From positions 108,377 through 172,376 of the forward strand of contig JADJKB010000006.1 of the NCBI GenBank assembly GCA_016706225.1: a stretch of 64,000 nucleotides of DNA, read 5' to 3'. Position 1 is the first letter of the stretch, and the number at the start of each line of letters is the position of its first letter. The translations under genes were made by a program, and so were the position numbers. This stretch comes from Myxococcales bacterium (GTDB taxonomy: Bacteria > Myxococcota_A > Polyangia > Polyangiales > Polyangiaceae). The notes under the pieces are model-generated. The model did not search any database and was not told the DNA's origin. It worked only from the letters and a program-made list of their open reading frames with translations. Positions 35,999 through 44,789 of the stretch are shown here, piece by piece.

Positions 35999-36161
35999 GG
36001 TGGCATAAGGTTCTCCTCGACCGGTCCCTCGTCAACCCATTCGAGCGCACACGAGCCCGAAGATCGGAGGCAGGGGGGCGCGGAGGGCTCGGCGGGGCGC
36101 CCGCGAAAAAGGTCGGGGCTGCCCATCCGGGGAAAACACCAGGTTATGGTAGGGCCCTTCC

Positions 36162-37940
36162 GTGCTGTTCAACACCCTCGCCTACGCGAAATTTTTCGCC
36201 GTCGTGTTCGTCGTGGCCTGGGTGCTCGTCAGTCGGCGTTGGACAGCGCTGCTACCGTGGTTTGCTCTGGCAACCTTCGCGCTCTCGGTGCCGCTCACGG
36301 CCACGAGCGGCGGCATCACACTGATCGCGTTCGCGCTGACGCTCACGCTGTGTCGTCGCAGCGCGCCGTCTGGTTTGGCGGAAGAGGCCCAGCTTCCTTC
36401 GGTCCGTGTCACCCTCGCGTCGGTGCTCGTCAACGTCAGCGGGCTCGCCTGGTTGTCGTTTCACCACACCGGACGCGACCCGCTGACGCTGGCCTTGACC
36501 AGCATTGGTTTACCCATTCCACGTAGCCTGCCGATCATCGCCGCCGGCTGCGTGCTCGCGCCTGTCGGCCTGTACCTGCTCGTGCGCGCCAAGAAGGTGC
36601 GCCTGTTGTTCATCCTGGGCGCGAGCTACGTGTTCTACGCCCACTGGGACTGGCGTTTCCTGCCGCTCATCTGGGGTTCGTCGACCCTCGATTGGTTGCT
36701 CGGCCACGCCATCGCCCGCGCCGGCAGCGATCGCTCCCGCAAGCTGTGGCTCGCTGGCACGGTGATCCTGAACCTGGGTGTGCTCGGGATCTTCAAGTAC
36801 TTCAACTTCGGCATCGATACCGCAACCGTCGTTCTGGGCAAGGTAGGGGTTCACGTGCCCGAGGTCGCGCTGCGAGTCGCGCTGCCCATCGGCGTCAGCT
36901 TCTTCACCTTCGAGTCGATGAGCTACGTGATCGACGTCTACCGGCGCCAGATCGAGCCTCACCGGAGCTACGTCGAGTACCTGGCCTTCGTGGCCTTCTT
37001 CCCGCACCTCGTCGCCGGTCCCATCGTTCGCCCGCGCGATCTCTTGCCGCAGCTCGCCGGCAAGGCGCGCTGGAATTCGGCGGAGGGCAGCGAGGGGCTG
37101 TTCCTGATCGCGGCGGGTCTGTCGAAGAAGATCATCATCGGGGACTACCTCGCGTTGAACCTCGTAGACCGGGTGTTCGACGCCCCGACGCAGTACTCCG
37201 CTCTCGAGTGCTACTCGGCGGTGCTGGGTTACGCGGTGCAGATCTACTGCGACTTCTCCGGCTACACCGACATCGCCATCGGCTCGGCGTTGTTGCTCGG
37301 TGTGCGGTTCCCGCTCAACTTCGACTCACCCTACAAGGCGCCCAACATCCAGGACTTCTGGCGTCGCTGGCACATCTCACTGTCGACCTGGCTGCGCGAC
37401 TACCTCTACGTGCCGCTCGGCGGCAACCGCAAAGGCGAGGCGCGCACCTACGTGAACCTGATGCTGACCATGTTGCTCGGCGGCCTGTGGCACGGCGCCA
37501 ACTGGACCTTCGTGGTCTGGGGTGGCCTGCACGGCGCCGCCCTGGCGGTGACCCGGGCGTACACCGCCTGGCGAGCTCGCTTGGGTGTGAGAAAACGTAG
37601 CTCGCCGTGGGTCCACGCGCTGAGTGTGCTCGGCACGTTCCACCTGGTGTGTGTCGCGTGGATCTTCTTCCGCGCCGAGACCTTCGCCAAGGCCTCGATC
37701 ATCTTCGCTCAGCTCGGCACACTCACGACGTACCACCCGAACCTGCCCGCACCGGTGCTCGGCCTCCTGGCTCTGGGCCTGCTCTCTCACTGGGCACCCG
37801 AGCGCTGGTACCTGGGGGCGCAGCGTGTTTTTGCACAAATGCCGGCGCCAGCCCAGGGAATGGCGTTGTTCTGCGTTGGCCTCGCGCTGCGTGCCATGGC
37901 CACCGCAGACGCGGTACCCTTCGTCTACTTCCAGTTTTGA
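36162..37940 (+). CDS. MBOAT-family O-acyltransferase (AlgI-like)
   Basis: 592 residues from a GTG at 36162. A strongly hydrophobic protein with over ten segments. The signature RRWHISLSTWLRDYLYVPLGG (about 402-421) and the catalytic-His motif GGLWHGANWTFVVWGGLHG (about 440-458) are those of AlgI/DltB-type acyltransferases that move acetyl groups across the membrane onto exported polysaccharide. It is longer than AlgI (about 470-520) because of about 110 extra N-terminal membrane residues. A periplasmic partner (AlgX/AlgJ-like) was not found nearby. Confidence 0.92.
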   Translation: MLFNTLAYAKFFAVVFVVAWVLVSRRWTALLPWFALATFALSVPLTATSGGITLIAFALTLTLCRRSAPSGLAEEAQLPSVRVTLASVLVNVSGLAWLSFHHTGRDPLTLALTSIGLPIPRSLPIIAAGCVLAPVGLYLLVRAKKVRLLFILGASYVFYAHWDWRFLPLIWGSSTLDWLLGHAIARAGSDRSRKLWLAGTVILNLGVLGIFKYFNFGIDTATVVLGKVGVHVPEVALRVALPIGVSFFTFESMSYVIDVYRRQIEPHRSYVEYLAFVAFFPHLVAGPIVRPRDLLPQLAGKARWNSAEGSEGLFLIAAGLSKKIIIGDYLALNLVDRVFDAPTQYSALECYSAVLGYAVQIYCDFSGYTDIAIGSALLLGVRFPLNFDSPYKAPNIQDFWRRWHISLSTWLRDYLYVPLGGNRKGEARTYVNLMLTMLLGGLWHGANWTFVVWGGLHGAALAVTRAYTAWRARLGVRKRSSPWVHALSVLGTFHLVCVAWIFFRAETFAKASIIFAQLGTLTTYHPNLPAPVLGLLALGLLSHWAPERWYLGAQRVFAQMPAPAQGMALFCVGLALRAMATADAVPFVYFQF

Positions 37941-37943
37941 GCC

Positions 37944-38504
37944 ATGTCCGACGACGAGAAACCAGAGACCGACGGCGACGACGACGGCGAGCTGCCGGCT
38001 GACGACGCGCAAGAGAACACCGACGCGGAGCCGGCCGCAGAAGCGGGCGAGCGTGACGACGACGCGCGCGCAGCGGGCGACGACGACGAGGAGCCCGCCC
38101 CCGCCAAGAAGAAAAAGAAGAAGAAGCGCAAGCGGACCCGTGCGGGAGCAGGCGACGAGAACGCGGACGACCCCGTGCCGGCCAGCGCCACCTCGGGGTC
38201 CGAGCGCACGGACGTGCCTGGCGCGCTCGACGCCGAGGGTCGTGAGCGCCCGCGCTTCTTGCTCTCGTTCCCGAGTGATCCCGAGCTCGACAAGCTGGTC
38301 GCTGCCTTCGAACGCGGGGACTTCGCCGCGGTTCGGCAGGGCGCTCCCGAGCTGGCCAACCGTGCACAAAACCCGGAAGTGCGCGACGCCGCCCTCGAGC
38401 TCCGTCAGCGCCTCGAACCCGACCCACTGATCAAGTACCTGCTCCTGGCCTCGATGATGCTGTTATTGGTCCTGGTGCTGCATGCGTACACGCACAAACC
38501 TTGA
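37944..38504 (+). CDS. Acidic/Lys-tract protein with C-terminal membrane anchor
   Basis: 186 residues; ATG three bases after the acyltransferase stop. The first half is highly acidic (Asp/Glu/Ala) with one block of Lys/Arg at about 53-67. The second half has a short helical domain (about 105-155), and a single hydrophobic helix (about 160-180) ends the chain. This is a tail-anchored topology with a charged cytoplasmic part. No family recognised. Co-transcribed with the acyltransferase. Confidence 0.7.
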   Translation: MSDDEKPETDGDDDGELPADDAQENTDAEPAAEAGERDDDARAAGDDDEEPAPAKKKKKKKRKRTRAGAGDENADDPVPASATSGSERTDVPGALDAEGRERPRFLLSFPSDPELDKLVAAFERGDFAAVRQGAPELANRAQNPEVRDAALELRQRLEPDPLIKYLLLASMMLLLVLVLHAYTHKP

Positions 38505-39093
38505 GCTCGCCACCGTGCTGCTCTTCACGGCCTGCGGGGGCGCGCCGGCTGCGCAGAACAACAGCAAGCTCGGACCCACCAAGCCCGTCATCACGGACGT
38601 CGAGCGATTCATGCCGCTGACGGCCGACACCGTGTACGCGTTCGAGACTTCCATCGAGAACACGGGCGAAAAGGGCGTGCTCATGATGCACGTCGACCGC
38701 CCGCGCCCCAATCAAGCCGTGCTCACCGTGGGCGGTCGCGCGCAGCGCCTGGAGATCGCGCCGCAGGGCATCCGCCTGGAGAACGGCGGTTGGTTGTTGA
38801 AGGCGCCGCTCGAGGTTGCCTCGCAGTTCAAGGGTCAGTTCGGGCAGGTCGTCGTCCGCAGCATCGACGCGACGATCGAGACGCCGGCTGGCCGTTTCAC
38901 CGGCTGCGTCGAGACCATCGAGGACAGCCAGGTGGTGAAGAAACGCGTCATCACCACGTTCTGCCCGGACATTGGCATCGTGTCACTCGACGCCGAGGGC
39001 AGCATCGGTGACGACTTCGGCCGCGAACGTGCGGTCCTCCGCTCGTACGGCCCCCGGGTGGACATCAACGAAGTTCCGCCCGAAAAGAAGTGA
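38482..39093 (+). CDS. Small lipoprotein
   Basis: 203 residues. The ATG at 38482 lies within the end of the previous gene (23-base overlap). The N-terminus MRTRTNLELATVLLFTACGG has a hydrophobic core and a lipobox (FTAC). The mature part is beta-rich, starting about residue 40 with FMPLTADTVYAFETS, a pattern seen in myxobacterial lipoproteins. Third gene in the acyltransferase operon, so it may serve envelope polysaccharide work. Confidence 0.72.
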   Translation: MRTRTNLELATVLLFTACGGAPAAQNNSKLGPTKPVITDVERFMPLTADTVYAFETSIENTGEKGVLMMHVDRPRPNQAVLTVGGRAQRLEIAPQGIRLENGGWLLKAPLEVASQFKGQFGQVVVRSIDATIETPAGRFTGCVETIEDSQVVKKRVITTFCPDIGIVSLDAEGSIGDDFGRERAVLRSYGPRVDINEVPPEKK

Positions 39094-39142
39094 CGCGGGG
39101 GCGCAGAGGAAGAGACGCCGCCGCACCCGCCATGCTCCAGCG

Positions 39143-40291
39143 TCAGGCGCGCGCGGCTGCGGCCGAGACCCGGCTCCGATCAGCGCGCTGCGCCTCCGCG
39201 TGGCTCACGTCACCGTAGACCAGACCGCCATGCAAGATGGTGGGGCTGAGTCCCGGAGCGAGCGGGCTCGGGGTCACCTCGCTGGACGGGAACATCTGCA
39301 CGAAACCGGGTGCGCGGTTCACGCGGTCCACGAGGGTCTTTTCCAGCGTCATCGACGTGTACTGCGTTGCGCCCAGCTCCGGTGTGTTGGCGTTCAAGAT
39401 CACGTCCAGGTCCTGCAGGCGGGCGGTCCGGGAGAGTCCCTTGATGCGGCTGTCGTGGGGCGACCAGTTGTCGGCGCAGGTCCCGTTTTCGCTGCAACCC
39501 CAGACACCGTCGGCGGTGTTGAAGAACAGCGTCTGGTTGCCGCTCGTGTGCCCGGGAGTGCGCAGCAAGAGCACCCCGTCACCGAGCTGGAAGTCGCCAT
39601 CGGTCAGCGCGACCTTGTCCGTGCGCACGCCGAGCTTGCCGTCGGCGACGAACCACGCCTGCTGCATCGGGTGCAAGTCGTCCCAGTCGTCCCACTCCGC
39701 GCGCGGGGCAAGCAGCTTGGCGTTGGGGAAGCGCGCGGTGTGACGCGAGTCCGTGGTCCCGAGCAGCCCGCGAAGATCTTGGGTGTGAAAGTGATCGAAC
39801 GCCAGGTAGTCCACGGACTCGGGCGTGACCCCCAAAGCCGACAGCTGGTGCTCCAGCGAGTCGAAGCGTTTGGCCAGCAGGTTGAACGCGATGTAGTCGC
39901 CGACCTGGCGGATCGTCCGCTCGAAGAACGGCGTCTTGCGCGCCGCCACGTCATCCGTTGGATTGAACAGCAACGTCTTCAGCTCACCGCGTCGCAGGAA
40001 CTGCACCAGCAAACAGCGGTGTGTCATGATCACGTAGGGCGCGGGTGAGAGCGGTGCGCTCCAGAACGCGTACTTCGTCGGATAACCCAGGGTGGTGATG
40101 GGCAGCGAGCGCACGCTAACGATGCGCGGGCCGCGGACGATTCGCTCGCGCAAACCCTCGGCAGCCTTGCGCACGGCGCGCAGCTTGGGCCCGTGGCCGG
40201 ACACCAGCCAGGCTTCATCGAGATCGGTGATCGGTGCGAGCTCGTCGACGCGCGCGAATCCATCGCGCACCACACTGTGGTTCTGAATCAT
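39143..40291 (-). CDS. Metallo-beta-lactamase-fold hydrolase
   Basis: 382 residues from an ATG at 40291. The segment AFDHFHTQDLRG (about 178) holds an HxHxxD-like metal motif in modified form, and LLRTPGHTSGNQTLFF (about 257) carries the next metal His. The fold family covers lactonases, thioesterases and glyoxalase II-like enzymes. No signal peptide. The substrate cannot be assigned. Unlike classic members the first motif reads DHFHTQD, so metal number may differ. Confidence 0.75.
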   Translation of the reverse strand: MIQNHSVVRDGFARVDELAPITDLDEAWLVSGHGPKLRAVRKAAEGLRERIVRGPRIVSVRSLPITTLGYPTKYAFWSAPLSPAPYVIMTHRCLLVQFLRRGELKTLLFNPTDDVAARKTPFFERTIRQVGDYIAFNLLAKRFDSLEHQLSALGVTPESVDYLAFDHFHTQDLRGLLGTTDSRHTARFPNAKLLAPRAEWDDWDDLHPMQQAWFVADGKLGVRTDKVALTDGDFQLGDGVLLLRTPGHTSGNQTLFFNTADGVWGCSENGTCADNWSPHDSRIKGLSRTARLQDLDVILNANTPELGATQYTSMTLEKTLVDRVNRAPGFVQMFPSSEVTPSPLAPGLSPTILHGGLVYGDVSHAEAQRADRSRVSAAAARA

Positions 40292-40377
40292 TGTCCCTCC
40301 GGGCGGAGGTGTAGCGCCCGAGCGGGTGGATGTCATGCGCCGCACAGGCGCGCAGCGGCTGGAGCGCGCCGCGGGAC

Positions 40378-40833
40378 TCAGATCCCGGCGTCTTGATCGC
40401 CGAGGACAATCTCGACCGGGACGGTCTGAATGCACTTGCCCTGGGCTTTTGCCTCGAGATCCTGCTTGACCGTGGGGTAACCCGTGGCCGTGACGGTGAC
40501 GGCCGCCGCGCCCTGCGTCCACAGCTTGCAGTACACCTCGTTGGCCGCCTGTCCCGCGTCGCTGGCGTCCGCCGTGTCCGTAGTGCACAGGACAACCTCT
40601 TGATTCTGCATGCCCTGGTCGACGCGATAGGCCTCGACGCCGCCACCGTACTTCACCTCGAGAGTCGTATCGCCTGGCAGCGCGCCGGACACGGTCCGAA
40701 CGGTCAGCTCGAACGCCGCCTTGATGGTGCACTCTTTGGGGTCATCGCCGTTGCCGTCCGAGCAGCCACTGCCCGAGAGCGCCGCCGAGACGAGCACTCC
40801 CATGAGTACGAGCTGCGGGCGGGTCTTCCTCAC
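40378..40833 (-). CDS. Small secreted lipoprotein
   Basis: 151 residues from a GTG at 40833; the ATG at 40803 is less likely because it would cut the signal short. The lipobox SGSGC gives Cys at about 24. The mature part is a single beta-rich domain with three more Cys (ECTIKAAFELTV, LCTTDT, YCKLW). Function unknown. It lies between two genes on the same strand with 85-100-base gaps. Confidence 0.65.
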   Translation of the reverse strand: MRKTRPQLVLMGVLVSAALSGSGCSDGNGDDPKECTIKAAFELTVRTVSGALPGDTTLEVKYGGGVEAYRVDQGMQNQEVVLCTTDTADASDAGQAANEVYCKLWTQGAAAVTVTATGYPTVKQDLEAKAQGKCIQTVPVEIVLGDQDAGI

Positions 40834-40930
40834 GGTGTGCCCGCGTGGTTTATGCCGAGATGAGGCAGTTCGCAAGCGCAGGCTGCGGTGCGCGGACCTC
40901 GGCCCGCGGTCCAAAGACCCAGTCTTGGCT

Positions 40931-41881
40931 TCACTCCGGGATGACCAGTTCTTGCCCCGGGACGATCGGCGATTTCTGGTCGATGCCATTCGCCTCACAA
41001 ATCGCGTCCACGCTGCTGGAGTACCGCTGAGCGATCCCACTCAAGGTCTGTCCGCTCTCGACCACGTGCGTGCGCTTTTTCGTGCCCTTCTTGGCGTTGG
41101 TCTTGTTGCCACGGGTCGCCGCGCCGCCACCCTTGCAGCAGCGGAAGCCCACCGAGTAGTCGTGATACTTCGTGTTGTGCGCCGTGGTGACGTAGTCACA
41201 ACCGTTACCGTTGATCTCGTTGTCCAGGTAGTAACCGCCGCGAAAGGTCCCGCTGGGTGTGGCGGTCCACTCGTGAAGGTTGCCCACCATGTCGAAGGTA
41301 CCGGCCGGCCCCTTGCAGCGCTTGAAGCGTCCGGTGCGGGCGACGGTGCCGGCTATCTGATTCAGGCGCGGGTCGTTCATGGCCTCCATGCCGAACACCT
41401 CGAGCCCGTCGGCCTTGCCGTGCAAGACCCGCAGCGGCGACACACCTTTGTCGTTGCAGCGACCCGTCTCGCGTTCGGCACCGTACGGATACTGGCTCGC
41501 GTCTTTCCCACGGCACGCGCTCAGCCACTCGTCGTCGCTGCACAGGCGCTTGCCCGCGGCCTCACACGCCGCCGTTGCTTGCTCCTGACTCACGTACGCC
41601 TGCGGCACGACCCCGCGGCGCGAGCGCGCCAAGACCCGCAGGTCCGCCGCCGGGGTTTGATACGGCGAGTGCCGCTTGAGTGTGCGACCGCGGGTGTCGA
41701 CCACGTCCAGGCTGGCCTCGAAGGCGTCGATGCAAAAACGCCCCCCGATGCTGACCATGCCAGCCGGACAGGTCGGCTTCTTCGCCACGGCCTCGGCGGT
41801 CGGCAACAGCGCCGCGAGCGCCAGCACGGCGAAAGCGCCAGCGGCGAAGCGGCGCGGAGCGGACGGCAGGAGCGTCGGCAT
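40931..41881 (-). CDS. Exported FGE-sulfatase-domain protein with C-terminal LysM
   Basis: 316 residues from an ATG at 41881. A signal peptide (about 1-33, ending AEAVA) is followed by a formylglycine-generating-enzyme-like domain (about 38-245; markers CIDAFEAS, RLCSDDEWLSAC, MVGNLHEWT and a final SVGFRCC). A Lys-rich linker leads to one LysM domain (about 268-315, THVVESGQTLSGIAQRY) that binds peptidoglycan or chitin. FGE-fold proteins include non-catalytic members and kinases' partners, so catalysis is uncertain. LysM suggests a cell-wall location. Confidence 0.85.
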   Translation of the reverse strand: MPTLLPSAPRRFAAGAFAVLALAALLPTAEAVAKKPTCPAGMVSIGGRFCIDAFEASLDVVDTRGRTLKRHSPYQTPAADLRVLARSRRGVVPQAYVSQEQATAACEAAGKRLCSDDEWLSACRGKDASQYPYGAERETGRCNDKGVSPLRVLHGKADGLEVFGMEAMNDPRLNQIAGTVARTGRFKRCKGPAGTFDMVGNLHEWTATPSGTFRGGYYLDNEINGNGCDYVTTAHNTKYHDYSVGFRCCKGGGAATRGNKTNAKKGTKKRTHVVESGQTLSGIAQRYSSSVDAICEANGIDQKSPIVPGQELVIPE

Positions 41882-42030
41882 GACCCGAGCCCTCGCTAGC
41901 ACGGAAGCCGAGATTTGCACGAATTGCGGCCCGCCCGGCCCCGAACCCAAACCTTCCGAGCTGGCAGTTGTCCTTTGCCTGTTGCCCGATCGCCTACGCC
42001 CCCGGCGCCTGATCTACCCTCGGAGCTCGC

Positions 42031-42972
42031 ATGCCTCACCGCCTCACCCTCACCCTGCCCGCCGTCCTGTTCGTCGCCTGCACCAGCTCACCGCCACCGC
42101 CACCGCACGCCGATCCGTCGAGCGCGATCCCGGTCGCACCGAGTGTCGCGCAGGCGCCGAGCGCGAGTGGTTCGCCTGCCTCTACCGACGCACCCTCGTC
42201 CAGCTGTGGCGAGCTCGGCTGTCGGACGTTCGACAGTGCGGTGGAGGCGCTCGAGGTGGTGCTCGCGGACAAACCGTTGGTGCTCGGCATTGGGGAGGCG
42301 CACGCGCAGAAGGGCACGGAGGATCTGCCTTCGACGACCAAACGCTTCACCGAGCAGTTGTTGCCGGCGCTGAAGGGCAAGGCGAGTTTCCTTGCGGTCG
42401 AGCTGATGATGCCGAATGCGAAGTGTCAGAAGGAGACGAAGCAGGTTCGGAAGCAGCAGAAGCCCGTGACGGAGCCGCAAGCCGAGACGAATCAGAACGA
42501 GTACCTGGTGCTTGGCAAGCGCGCCAAGGAGCTCGGCATCGTGCCGGACCTCTTGCGACCGAGTTGTGAGGACCTCACGCGCATCACCCAGGCGGGCGCC
42601 GGCGACATCGGCGTGATGCTCGAGACGATCGCGAAGCTGACCCGCGACATCGCGGTGGGCGAGGTCGAGCGCAACAAGAAGGCGGGCAAAGAGCGGGTGG
42701 TCGTGGCCTACGGCGGCGCGCTGCACAACGACAAGCTGCCGCGCCCCGGGCGCGAGACCTGGAGCTACGGCGCCGAGCTGAGCAAGGCAACCGGAGAGCG
42801 GTACGTCGAACTGGATCTGATCGTGCCGGAGTACATCAAGGACAGCGAGGCCTGGACCGCCTTGCCTTGGGTGAAGCACTACGATCGGGCGAAGCTCGGG
42901 AAGAAGGTCGTGTTGTTCAAGCCGGCGGCGGGGTCGTACGTGATCGTGTTTCCGGTGACGGGCGGGGAGTGA
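42031..42972 (+). CDS. Lipoprotein with a TIKI/ChaN-like domain
   Basis: 313 residues. The N-terminus MPHRLTLTLPAVLFVACTS has a lipobox (FVAC). After a Pro/Ser-rich linker, a domain begins with VLGIGEAHAQKG (about residue 84), then AVELMM and later VVVAYGGALHND. This Gly-Glu-x-His opening with late His resembles TIKI/ChaN/erythromycin-esterase-like folds. The metal- or haem-binding role is only inferred. Its last 37 codons are included in the direct duplication that follows. Confidence 0.6.
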   Translation: MPHRLTLTLPAVLFVACTSSPPPPPHADPSSAIPVAPSVAQAPSASGSPASTDAPSSSCGELGCRTFDSAVEALEVVLADKPLVLGIGEAHAQKGTEDLPSTTKRFTEQLLPALKGKASFLAVELMMPNAKCQKETKQVRKQQKPVTEPQAETNQNEYLVLGKRAKELGIVPDLLRPSCEDLTRITQAGAGDIGVMLETIAKLTRDIAVGEVERNKKAGKERVVVAYGGALHNDKLPRPGRETWSYGAELSKATGERYVELDLIVPEYIKDSEAWTALPWVKHYDRAKLGKKVVLFKPAAGSYVIVFPVTGGE

Positions 42973-42976
42973 GCGG

Positions 42977-43143
42977 GGGGACGGGATCAGGATCAGGATC
43001 AGGAGCAGGATCAGGAGCAGGGGCAGGATCAGGGGCAGGATCAGGATCAGGGGCAGGATCAGGGGCAGGATCAGGATCGGGATCAGGATCAGGGGCAGGA
43101 TCAGGATCGGGGGCAGAGGCAGGATCAGGCGCGGGATCAGTCG
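42977..43143. repeat. Hexanucleotide microsatellite (copy 1)
   Basis: About 25 units of ggatca, ggggca, ggagca and ggatcg in mixed order, directly after the TIKI-like stop codon. The period of six keeps all frames open and yields Gly-Ser/Gly-Ala dipeptide shadows that I do not count as genes. The remaining bases to 43365 are GC-rich leader of the next gene with no clear signal. Confidence 0.92.
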
Positions 43144-43365
43144 CAGGACTGCTCGCGGCACAACGGGCGCTTGGGGGCGGCGGCGCAACCGCGTTGGGCG
43201 GGGATTGATGCTTCCGGTCGCCTTCCCATTTTACCGCCGTGCTCGCGCGCATCAACGGTGCGCGCGGCTCCGCCGCGCCGAGCGCTTGCGCGCTCGCCGT
43301 TGACACGCGCTGCGCGCGGCGCCGGGGGGAGGCCGCGATCCCGATCGCAGAAAGAGAAGATTTGC

Positions 43366-43689
43366 ATGAGAGTCATCGACTCACTCGTCGAGTTGGTACG
43401 CATCGTTCACGGACTGGCAGCCAAGATCGCTCGCCAAGACCCAGACCTGGCCAGGCAGCTCCGCCGGGCCAGCACCAGCGCCGCACTCAACACCTCCGAA
43501 GGCCTCTGGGCCAAGGCCGGCAAGCGCAGGTCGCGTCTCGAGGACGCCGTCAACTCCGCTCGTGAAGTCCACATGGGCCTCCGCCTCGCCAGAGCCTGCG
43601 GCTACCTCGCTCCGCACGACACCGACCCGGCGGTCAACGCGCTCGACAACATCATCCCTGTCCTCTGGACCCTCGCTCATCGCCGCTGA
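43366..43689 (+). CDS. Four-helix-bundle (S23/IVP-like) protein, copy 1
   Basis: 107 residues from an ATG at 43366, preceded by AGAGAAG. The chain is helical with the family pattern: an N-terminal helix (ELVRIVHGLAAKIA), LARQLRRASTSAALNTSEG, then RLEDAVNSAREVHMGL. This matches the small four-helix bundles first found in 23S rRNA intervening sequences and also the Avd accessory proteins of diversity-generating retroelements. There is no rRNA or reverse transcriptase here, so it is a free-standing member of unknown role. Confidence 0.82.
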   Translation: MRVIDSLVELVRIVHGLAAKIARQDPDLARQLRRASTSAALNTSEGLWAKAGKRRSRLEDAVNSAREVHMGLRLARACGYLAPHDTDPAVNALDNIIPVLWTLAHRR

Positions 43690-43822
43690 GTCGGGAGCGC
43701 CCCTCAGACCAGTGCGCGCCCGTCTCCCCCATCCGCGCGCAGCGTCGGCGTCTTCGCCGGCGCGAGCACGGATCGGGGGGAGACCGCGGAGCGCAGCGAC
43801 GCGAGTGGGGGCAGGAACACAG

Positions 43823-43934
43823 CTTGCCTTGGGTGAAGCACTACGATCGGGCGAAGCTCGGGAAGAAGGTCGTGTTGTTCAAGCCGGCGGAGGGGTCGTA
43901 TGTGATCGTGTTTCCGGTGACCGGCGGGGAGTGA
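43823..43934 (+). pseudogene. Duplicated 3' end of the TIKI-like lipoprotein gene
   Basis: The last 37 codons plus stop of the gene at 42031-42972 recur here in intact frame, with a few substitutions (one Ala to Glu). There is no start codon or 5' part. It is a by-product of the 0.9-kb duplication and not an independent gene. The bases 43690-43822 hold the end of copy 1 and the 69-base spacer, with no gene seen. Confidence 0.88.
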
Positions 43935-43939
43935 GCGGG

Positions 43940-44140
43940 GGGACGGGATCAGGATCAGGATCAGGATCAGGAGCAGGGGCAGGATCAGGAGCAGGATCAG
44001 GATCAGGGGCAGGGATCAGGATCAGAGGCAGGATCAGGAGCAGGGGCAGGATCAGGAGCAGGGGATCAGGGGCAGGATCAGGGGCAGGATCAGGATCGGG
44101 GGCAGGGGCAGGATCAGGCGCGGGATCAGTCGCAGGACTG
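43940..44140. repeat. Hexanucleotide microsatellite (copy 2)
   Basis: The same ggatca/ggggca/ggagca tract as in copy 1, but longer and with at least two slips out of the six-base period (for example ggggcagggatcagg near 44008). Copy-number and phase differences from copy 1 show that the tract is unstable. Bases 44141-44353 are the GC-rich leader of the second four-helix gene. Confidence 0.88.
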
Positions 44141-44353
44141 CTCGCGGCACAACCGGCGCTTGGGGGCGGCGGCGCAACCGCGTTGGGCGGGGAGTGATGC
44201 TTCCGGTCGCCTTCCTATTTACCGCCGTGCTCGCGCGCATCAACGGTGCGCGCGGCTGCGCCGCGCCGAGCGCTTGCGCGCTCGCCGTTGACACGCGCTG
44301 CGCGCGGCGCCGGGGGGAGGCTGCGATCCCGATCGCAGAAAGAGAAGATTTGC

Positions 44354-44677
44354 ATGAGAGTCATCGATTCACTCGTCGAGTTGGTACGCATCGTTCACGG
44401 ACTGGCAGCCAAGATCGCTCGCCAAGACCCAGACTTGGCCAGGCAGCTCCGCCGGGCCAGCACCAGCGCCGCACTCAACACCTCCGAAGGCCTCTGGGCC
44501 AAGGCCGGTAAACGCAGGTCGCGTCTCGAGGACGCCGTCAACTCCGCTCGTGAAGTCCGCATGGGCCTCCGCCTCGCCAGAGCCTGCGGCTACCTCGCTC
44601 CGCACGACACCGACCCGGCGGTCAACGCGCTCGACAACATCATCCCTGTCCTCTGGACCCTCGCTCATCGCCGCTGA
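44354..44677 (+). CDS. Four-helix-bundle (S23/IVP-like) protein, copy 2
   Basis: 107 residues, identical to copy 1 except for His to Arg in the REV(H/R)MGL helix. The leader is also conserved (AGAGAAGATTTGC before the ATG at 44354). Coding sequence is better conserved than the flanking microsatellite, so both copies may be functional, though the event may simply be young. Confidence 0.82.
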   Translation: MRVIDSLVELVRIVHGLAAKIARQDPDLARQLRRASTSAALNTSEGLWAKAGKRRSRLEDAVNSAREVRMGLRLARACGYLAPHDTDPAVNALDNIIPVLWTLAHRR

Positions 44678-44789
44678 GTCGGGGGCGCCCCTCAGACCAG
44701 TGCGCGCCCGTCTCCCCCATCCGCGCGCAGCGTCGGCGTCTGGGCAGCCAGCGCTGGCAAAGCTCAGCCGAACCGGCGAACATCAGCGC

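Larger units (their letters stand above)
42861..44741. repeat. Direct tandem duplication of about 0.9 kb
   Basis: Copy 1 is 42861-43753 and copy 2 is 43823-44741, with 69 unrelated bases between them. Each copy holds the last 37 codons of the TIKI-like gene, a hexanucleotide microsatellite, about 200 bases of GC-rich leader and a complete four-helix-bundle gene. The copies differ by scattered substitutions and by the microsatellite length. The duplication starts inside a coding region, so it is a fresh segmental event and not two unrelated insertions. Confidence 0.93.

Noticed and set aside
42867..43208. Gly-Ser repeat protein over the hexanucleotide tract
   Set aside because: The open frame is a consequence of a six-base period. 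It starts inside the TIKI-like gene and has no conserved ends in the duplicate.
43264..44677. rRNA intervening sequence because of the S23-like genes
   Set aside because: No 23S rRNA sequence flanks either copy. These are free-standing family members.
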